Source: Bolinopsis microptera (taxonomy: Eukaryota; Ctenophora; Tentaculata; Lobata; Bolinopsidae). Taken from it: DNA of 62,000 bases. A program made the translations under genes and the position numbers. Positions 40,460 to 62,000 of the stretch are shown in pieces. The stretch lies in assembly GCF_026151205.1 (NCBI RefSeq), contig NC_087075.1, forward strand, positions 432,501 to 494,500, given 5' to 3'. Every line of letters begins with the position of its first letter. Position 1 is the stretch's first letter. Under the pieces are notes generated by a model. That model saw nothing but the letters and a program-made list of their open reading frames with translations. It searched no databases and was not told the origin of the DNA.

Positions 40460-40469
40460 ATCAGGTCTT

Positions 40470-43180
40470 TAGGATGTTCTTAGTAACTACTTTGGATTTG
40501 TGTAAAGTTTGATAATTAATAAATAAATAACTACAATTAGAAGCCTGGATTTCTTGAAATAAGTGTGGTAATTCTTACATGTAAGAGCGTAAAAATAGAG
40601 TGTGGCATAATAACTGAACAACGTGAAGCCTGACCCCAATGTGATAATTATGGACATTTTAACGTCCAATATTAGCGCTTAGCTCCCATTACATCGGCAT
40701 TAGAAACCAGGATATCTTGTATTAAATGCTGTAATTGCTACTCACGAGAGCGCAAAAAGGCGTGGTTACATAACTCATGCTCTACCCCTACAAGTGGAGC
40801 TCCAATCAGACGCGGAGTGATTTTGATTTAGATGTCGCGAAGGCGCCAAAAAAGGGCGATGTCAATTGCGCAAAACCATACTTATAGTCAAAATTTCTAC
40901 CCAAGTTAAATTTGTTTCTGATGAGTCCCTTGAGATATCCCAAGTATCAAACCCCGGGGTGGAAGTATTTTAGACGGGAATGTTTTCAGATCCTTGATTA
41001 CTTTTAATTTTCGATAATTTTCGTAATTTATTTGGTTGTAATGACAAAAATTCAAAACATTCTCAAAAACTGACGAATAATGACAGGTGAGGCTGGAGTA
41101 ATAGCACTTAAAAGGAATTCATTACTTAGTAAAGAATGCAGCACTCGGTGGAGGAATATCCGTAAACTCACAGTAAACTCTGGTGCAGATCCTCAGATGG
41201 GCGTGCTCTAGGGGCGTGGTGACTCTGTAATACAGTGGGCCTGCTCGTGCGAATAGTCTGCTAACAATCCTTATCATAAAGCGTTCACTCCTAAATCCTA
41301 GAGGCAGTGGTGGGTTATTTGTTTGTTTGTTTGTTTGTTTTCAAGAGCTACTTGCCACTTATGTCCAGATCATTATATAAAATTATATAATGTAGGACTT
41401 CTAGGCAGAGTGCTTGGTTGTGGGACACACTCGACTTTAAGAATGGTGAGAACCCACAAATCTCACTAGTGAGATATCAACAGAGTGTGAACCACTGCCT
41501 GACAGTGGTGGGTTAACATTCAGTGTACAATAACTACATAATATGGGGATTACTGAGATTACTATAAAGCAGTTCCAACTTCCAGATAGTATGTCATTAT
41601 GTAGGGCTCACCTTTATAATAACTCTGTGTTGCTCTTTTCAATAACTATCGTATCGTTTCTTATTGTCACGTCATGATATATTATAATTAATACAGGTAA
41701 ACCTCAAACTTTGGCGCGTAATAATTCAGCAACGTAAGGGCAGATTTTTATTCTGACCTTACGTTGCTGAATTATTAATTACAACACTACTATACTAAAT
41801 TATTACTAATCTTTTACATTTATTGAGAATTATGTAATGTAATGTGATGGAAATATAAATATTTTAAACGGGCATATCCTGTCCAAACCCAGGATGCACT
41901 ACATGAAGAATTCGTAATAGCTTTGTTTGAAAAGCATTAAGTATTCTTCCATCTCTGCGCCCCTCACAGTGACCAAAATTAATTAACATATTATATCGAA
42001 TGAATATTGAGTACTGTTGTGTAATGATGGCCATGGGTTAGACGATCTTCAACACCTTAAGATTTTGAAATTATATTTCTGTTATGCTATCAGTAAGGAT
42101 ACTGACTCAGTATCCTTGTTGTATCCTTGATGTGTAAATGACATTACATCAAGAAAGGGGATATTTTCTGCCATTGCCTCACTGTAAACACAATTTATAA
42201 TTAAGTACTACGCAAATTGTTTTTGTTATGTACATTTGAGTACACTATACTATACAGAGTTAACAAATCAGACTGGCCCTTGGGATCAGTGATCACTTAA
42301 AATTCAACACTTTCATTTTTCATAAGCTTTTTAATTGTGTTAAGTCCGTATGTGACAGGGGTATTTTGAGCTATACCAACTAAGTGGCCAATTAGATTTA
42401 CCAATAGTTCGGTTACGTTACAATTCTAGTCAGTGACAGAATGTAACAAGTCGTGCAACTCCAGCTGTAACACTGTATGAGCGTGAGTTAAAATGTATTT
42501 CTTAATCGTACGTGTTTGTTTGTATTCATATCAAGCCAGCATGATATGGTCTTTTTAAACGACCAGATAAATATGATTAGTCAGCGATTTTTAATTTAAA
42601 TCTAATTGAGTTTACATTAGTATTTACACATTGTGATAAGTCAGTAAAATGATGGATCACATAATATAACGTATGTGGTCTAGGGGTAACACTATTGTAA
42701 ACTATACAAAATAGTAAGGCCCCCCCCCCCCCCCCCCTCTGGCCTTAACTTTAAGCTAAAGTTCATCTAATCACACAGCTACACAGCAAAACTCAATTGT
42801 ATATATTTGTAAATATCGAAAAAGCTGAAAGTCCCATAGATTTTAAATAAACCGTTTGTAACACAAGAATATTATTTACAGCTGAACTTTTAAAAGATAT
42901 TTTAGTTAATAAATTCTAGCATAATATATATAGTGACATAATATATTAAACAGTAAAAACCGTCTGTATTTTAAAGTAATGTGTGTAAAAATAGACAAAC
43001 ATTCACATTTCAATTATGCTAAGTTCTGATAGAGTAATTCTAATAAAATCAGTTTTTGAGTTTTTCATATTCTCCGCAAAAAAAAGTTGTCTGATTAGAA
43101 TTGTTTTAGTTTTAACATTTTCTGATCTGATTGGTTAAGTTAATTATAACTTTTGATTAGAATTACTTGAGTTAATTAAT
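40470..43180. other. Intergenic DNA without recognised gene
   Basis: It includes a (GTTT)n run at about 41319-41340, a hairpin at 41719-41777 and a C-tract at 42719-42737. No splice-linked coding exons are recognisable on either strand. Confidence 0.5.
41695..41790. repeat. Hairpin next to an element-end motif
   Basis: ACAGGTAAACCTCAAACTTT is followed by a perfect stem of about 21 bases (41719-41739 with 41757-41777, containing TTCAGCAACGTAAGG). The same start occurs at 52259 and, slightly changed, near 15940 and 29816. It looks like the terminus of a dispersed small element. Confidence 0.6.
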
Positions 43181-43185
43181 GGAGT

Positions 43186-44352
43186 TTAGTTATCCTCAGG
43201 ACAAGGAATAGCAAAGAAGAATACGAGTACAGCAGTAATAGAGACGGCGGAGGAGATAGCGAATCCTATAGGATTGGCTGGTTTTAGCTTGTCTGACCAG
43301 GATAGAGTCTGTTTCTGTTCCTGAAGATAGTGGGTACGCATTAGCAAATCTCATGTAGCCACATCGTCCTGTACTGGCTACAGATAGTGGGTACGCATTA
43401 GCAAATCTTATGTAGCCACATCGTCCTGTACTGCCTAACGTTCACAATGCACACCTCAATGGTAAGAATCCCCTCTCTTTTCTATGTGTCCCCTCCAACC
43501 CCACACCCTCCCGGCCCCTCAGTTGGTACTTACTATGTGTCCCCTCCAACCCCACACCCTCCCGGCCCCCTCAGTTGGTACTATGTGTCCCCTCCAACCC
43601 CACACCCTCCCGGCCCCTCAGTTGGTACTTACTATGTGTCCCCTCCAACCCCACACCCTCCCGGCCCCCTCAGTTGGTACTATGTGTCCCCTCCAACCCC
43701 ACATCCTCCCGGCCCCTCAGTTGGTACTTACTAATGTGTCCCCTCCAACCCCACACCCTCCCGGCCCCCTCAGTTGGTACTATGTGTCCCCTCCAACCCC
43801 ACATCCTCCCGGCCCCTCAGTTGGTACTATGTGTCCCCTCCAACCCCACATCCTCCCGGCCCCTCAGTTGGTACTATGTGTCCCCTCCAACCCCACACCC
43901 TCCCGGCCCCTCAGTTGGTACTATGTGTCCCCTCCAACCCCACACCCTCCCGGCCCCTCAGTTGGTACTTACTATGTGTCCCCTCCAACCCCACACCCTC
44001 CTGGCCCCTCAGTTGGTACTATGTGTCCCCTCCAACCCCACACCCTCCCGGCCCCTCAGTTGGTACTATGTGTCCCCTCCAACCCCACATCCTCCCGGCC
44101 CCTCAGTTGGTACTATGTGTCCCCTCCAACCCCACACCCTCCTGGCCCCTCAGTTGGTACTATGTGTCCCCTCCAACCCCACACCCTCCCGGCCCCTCAG
44201 TTGGTACTATGTGTCCCCTCCAACCCCACACCCTCCCGGCCCCTCAGTTGGTACTATGTGTCCCCTCCAACCCCACACCCTCCCGGCCCCTCAGTTGGTA
44301 CTTACTAATTTGATGTCCTCATTAGATACTTTCTCGTCCATTTTGCTATCAG
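43186..44352 (-). CDS. Two-exon gene for a 56-residue single-pass membrane microprotein
   Basis: Exon 1 runs 44352-44306. It follows an acceptor-like CCCTATTTTAG and has ATG at 44341, coding MDEKVSNEDIKL. Its donor is GTAAGT. Exon 2 runs 43320-43186 after a CTATCTTCAG acceptor and codes 44 residues to TAA. Both junctions are phase 0. The protein starts with a charged cytosol-like segment, then TLSWSDKLKPANP. A hydrophobic span of about 20 residues (GFAISSAVSI then TAVLVFFFAI) follows, and it ends PCPEDN. I do not recognise the family. The splice sites, phase match and clean membrane span support a real gene, though upstream exons or a trans-spliced leader could exist. It lies about 1 kb downstream of the GPR107 stop on the same strand. 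Confidence 0.6.
43325..43438 (-). repeat. 57-bp tandem duplication of a splice acceptor
   Basis: There are two copies, at 43325-43381 and 43382-43438, differing at a few bases. Copy 1 ends (minus sense) in the acceptor CTATCTTCAG used by microprotein exon 2. Copy 2 carries the near-equivalent CTATCTGTAG. Confidence 0.85.
43483..44305 (-). repeat. 47-bp x 17 minisatellite carrying 5' splice sites
   Basis: The basic unit is 47 bases. Three copies have one extra C, and five copies (ending at 43533, 43632, 43731, 43972 and 44305) carry an extra CTTAC. On the minus strand this restores GTAAGTACC. The last copy is the donor of microprotein exon 1. The plus strand reads as proline-rich frames in all phases because no unit has a stop, but this is a by-product of repeat composition. 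Confidence 0.9.
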
Positions 44353-44496
44353 CTAAAATAGGGACTCGTTATTAGTATGTAAGATATTGTAGTATGCAAG
44401 TAATGATGAAAATTCTGTGTCATTTCTGGAAAATATTAACAGAATTTCGATTCAGACAGCGACAGTCTGGATCCGAGTGCTGCAGTTTAGCTAACT

Positions 44497-44502
44497 TTAT
44501 TA
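44497..44502 (-). promoter_or_regulatory. Candidate poly(A) signal AATAAA
   Basis: AATAAA in minus sense, about 820 bases after the GPR107 stop and about 145 bases before the microprotein acceptor. It is the most plausible signal I see in this interval, but such hexamers are common in AT-rich DNA. Confidence 0.3.
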
Positions 44503-45254
44503 TTTAATTTAACGGAGAATGTTATTTAAACTTAAAGGTACTATATAAGTGATATTGACAATTTAATTACTCGTCACGTGGTGTAATGATAGACTATTAA
44601 CTACTCAGCATCGAAAACAAATTTTGTAATAACAATATTAGTGAGAACTATAATAAATATTACAACACTTCTGCTATTAATTCGTTTATCAATTACTAAT
44701 TAACTGCTAATTAATTAAACACTTATAGTAAGCACTACAAGAGCTCTATTTGAGTTGTTGTAAAATCTACAATTTTAAATCCCTCTCTCCGACATGTAAT
44801 AAGTGAAGTGTGAACGATCCCTATACTAAGAGAGTGTACATAATCAGTGTAGATAATAGTGTACATAATAGAGGCTTTCAATATTACTTTAAATAATCAA
44901 TAATCATAGTGTTGAACACGGAAAATTACATTTTAAACAACATTACTGTGATATCTTATCTAAACTGATGATGACTCGTAAATATAGCTGTACAAATTAT
45001 AGAACAAAGAGGCAGTTACTATATCAACACACTATAGCAACACACTATACTCTATAGCAACATACTTACAATTATCCTATCAAGCCAGGCGAATATACCA
45101 TTTGACAAGCTCGCTGTATCTCAATAAACTGCAAAAAAGTATCTATCTACAACTACGAAATTTTTATCACCAGGCTCTCTGTTATGTCCACTCTGCGCAT
45201 AATTCACCCAACTTCAATTTGATAACAACTAATCAACTAATCAGTCAATGACTC

Positions 45255-45322
45255 CCCGAGTGATCAGGCGAGGGTAGTGTCCTCCTCGTCATCAGGCGAG
45301 GGTAGTGTCACTAGTGACGTCA

Positions 45323-45345
<23 letters not shown>
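45255..45345 (-). repeat. Three-fold tandem duplication of the GPR107 stop region
   Basis: The 20-base segment CATCAGGCGAGGGTAGTGTC (first copy begins GATCAGG) occurs three times, about 28-35 bases apart. In minus sense each ends ACCCTCGCCTGA, the last codons plus stop. Confidence 0.85.
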
Positions 45346-59995
<14,650 letters not shown>

Positions 59996-60189
59996 CCCTA
60001 GTAAATAGTATAAGATTGAAGTATGTTTTACAGTTCACACATCATCAGTTTTATATATAAATAAAGATAATAATAATTGAAGCTAAGGGGATAAACCCCC
60101 TTAGCTGTAATTTACATATACAGTGCACCTGTATATCTCAATTATTTAAAGAGTGACTGAAATTTTGTTTGATTATGAAATTTTTTAAC

Positions 60190-60590
60190 AGGGGGGGGGG
60201 GGGGCCAAAAGTAACGTTACATACGTTGGCCTTTATAATAGCTCAGTCACTGATTGCCCGATTGAGGTAATTATTTTGGGTATGAGGGGGGGGGGCAGGG
60301 GGGTCTTTATAAAATTTCTTTCAAAATTGATTTTATAGTTGTTTCAGATAGAGGGGAGTGATATCTATCTGCTGCTTTTGGTTCCATGGAAAACTATTGT
60401 TCCTAGCCGAAGCTATTGCCAGTCAAAGGTCTGCGCTCATGTGTAATTGTATCGCGTGAGCGATTTTCAATTGCGTGCCCTGAAAATTGAGTCTAAAAAT
60501 CTATCTTCTCCTACATTTTTTAGCAATCACCTTGAAACTTTCATAAAGACCCCCCCCCCCCCCCCCCCCCTGCCCCCTTAATATGTTGCG
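60190..60590. mobile_element. Small element with G/C-tract termini
   Basis: A G-tract with GGCCAAAAGTAACGTTACAT starts it. An inner pair, GGGGTCTTTATAAA (60301) and TTTCATAAAGACCCC (60538), forms inverted ends. It separates GPR107 from LINE copy D. Confidence 0.5.
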
Positions 60591-60599
60591 ACCATTTTT

Positions 60600-62000
60600 T
60601 TTTTAATACTTTCAACACTACTATATAACAAATAATTTGAGGACCCCTAGTGGGAATTAACACCTCAATCAAATGTAGCAACCATTACAGGTTGTATGTC
60701 GATGTAAATGGTTGTTGCATGATAGTTTATTTAAAGACATCCTAAAGACTATCAGACATCGTTTTAAAGAGCTGTTAACTCCCATCTATCACCTATCACC
60801 TATCCATCACCTAAAGAATATCAGACACCACTCATTCCCATCTTCTGAATTGCTGCAAAGGTACTGTAATCAACAACTAAATAACTATAAACAGTAGCAT
60901 CGGTTTTAGACTCTATCCTGAATTCTTTGCATTATTGTGTTTATTTGAACTATGTCCGGTATCCCAATCAGAAATTACAGCCTTCGTGACAGACCTAACA
61001 GTGCAAAAGCAAAATGTTCTACCTGTGTATCACTAAGTCTTGAAAACGACAATTTGAGGAGACAAATTGCTCGTCTAACCAAACTTACCCAAGGCTCAGG
61101 CCATGACAAAATTGCGGTTCCATTCTCTTGCGGGGACAATGTTCTTATCTCTGAACATGAATCAGAAACTCAAAACTGTGAAGTTAGCAGTGTGACTGAA
61201 CTTAATAGCAACCCATCTCTTGTGAATTCTTCTGATGTTAACAAACAATCTTCAACCAGTGTTAACGTTGTGGGTAAGTCCATCAATCCATATCATGATT
61301 TGAGTCGAGGTGTATTCAGGTTTGTTGATACTCTCAAGTTGGATATGGAAACACAATACACACAAACGTTTAACAATAGGACTGTAGCATACTATGGGGA
61401 TTTCCCATATGCCTACAATGGAGGCTTCCATAACACAAGGCCGTTAAATGACAATCCCTTATTAAAGTCTATTTTAGAACGTTTACGCTCACAGTTCCCA
61501 AGTCTGAAATTTAACAGCGCCATGATCACTAGGGTATGAAAATGGCAAGTATGAAAATGGCAAGCAAGGAATACCATTCCATTCAGATGATGAGAGGTCC
61601 ATATCACCAGGCTCCATGATTTCCACCATATCGTTAGGAGCAACAAGAGTCCTCAGTTTTAGGTCTAAAAGCAAAGTCCACGTTGCCAATCTTACTCTCT
61701 CCCATGGCGACATAATGATTATGACCAGAAAATCTCAGGACAGCTTTGAACACAGCCTTATTCAGGACCATACTGATGACATGAGAATTAGCATTACTCT
61801 GCGCCAGATTGATGGCAGTGCAACCTTGTCTGCTCCACCCGATACCTCAAGTAAGCCTTTCGTTACTGTAAGAGAAACTGAACCCTCAATCAAAGGGAAA
61901 TCATCACCCAACAAAATCACTCATAAGAGCACCGTACCCCCTGCTTCAGTCAAAAGCAAATCCCTTGCTGTGTATGTTAGCTCAAGCATGTTCTCCAAGT
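60600..62000 (+). pseudogene. LINE copy D, ORF1 (AlkB-type plus esterase-like), cut by the window end
   Basis: ORF1 starts at ATG 60952 and runs 195 codons to TGA at 61537-61539. One extra G before TATGAAAATGG causes the stop, and the frame resumes and stays open to position 62000. Order: CSTC pair and a heptad-like LENDNLRRQIARLTK; then the AlkB-type domain with TVAYYGDFPYAYNGG, the metal-binding IPFHSDDE (H-x-D), SQDSFEHSL (distal histidine) and RISITLR (R-x5-R); then VYVSSSMFSK, the start of the esterase-like part. The family uses Fe(II) and 2-oxoglutarate for oxidative demethylation. A role for the retroelement is inference. It is the best-preserved ORF1 here. Confidence 0.8.

Noticed and set aside
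43483-44305. A plus-strand gene using CCCCTCAG as acceptors and AATG-GTAAGA (about 43462) as donor
   Set aside because: Pyrimidine-rich plus-strand units look acceptor-like, but I find no plus-strand exon with coding or family signal on either side.
43447-44375. Long plus-strand proline-rich frames (up to 274 codons) as a protein
   Set aside because: All three frames are open because the 47-base unit lacks stops. The frames jump phase at each unit, and the array lies inside a minus-strand intron.

Overview
This is animal (metazoan, non-vertebrate) nuclear DNA. It is AT-rich and repeat-dense, with GT-AG spliced genes, several non-LTR retrotransposon copies, short inverted-repeat DNA transposons and long micro- and minisatellites. 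I see no prokaryotic gene, tRNA, rRNA or CRISPR array, and I cannot name the species.

Left part (about 1-38.4 kb). This part is almost entirely mobile-element DNA. A non-LTR element (LINE) family with a two-ORF layout appears as copy A (+, about 860-8440), copy B (-, about 15.4-9.26 kb), copy C (+, about 30.4-36.4 kb) and the start of copy D (+, 60.6 kb to the window end). Its first ORF joins a short heptad-like segment, an AlkB-type 2OG-Fe(II) dioxygenase domain and an SGNH-esterase-like region. Its second ORF has an AP-type endonuclease and a reverse transcriptase. Copies A-C are broken by many small indels. A different LINE sits head-to-head around 22.9 kb. The stretch from about 7.24 to 38.41 kb is one very large imperfect palindrome (x pairs with roughly 45,795 minus x). 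It includes two mirrored GC-rich repeat islands. The indel density and mirror symmetry mean an unpolished long-read or foldback assembly artefact must be considered.

Right part (about 38.5-60.2 kb). Here the sequence looks clean and holds two spliced minus-strand genes. The first is a 13-exon gene for a GPR107/GPR108-type seven-transmembrane protein (59995 down to 45323; 486 codons plus stop, all phases consistent). The second, about 1 kb downstream, is a predicted two-exon gene for a 56-residue single-pass membrane microprotein (44341 to 43186). Introns and flanks carry a 5'-truncated LINE, mariner-like MITEs with TA duplications, foldback elements, a hAT-like element with an 8-bp target duplication, a perfect 20-bp x 12 array and TTAG-derived satellites.

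Most notable observation. Four tandem duplications in these two genes sit exactly on gene-structure boundaries. A 53-bp x 16 array repeats the splice acceptor and start of GPR107 exon 10, stop-free in all three sense frames. A 47-bp x 17 array starts at the donor of the microprotein intron. A 57-bp duplication covers the acceptor of that same intron. A three-fold duplication covers the GPR107 stop codon.
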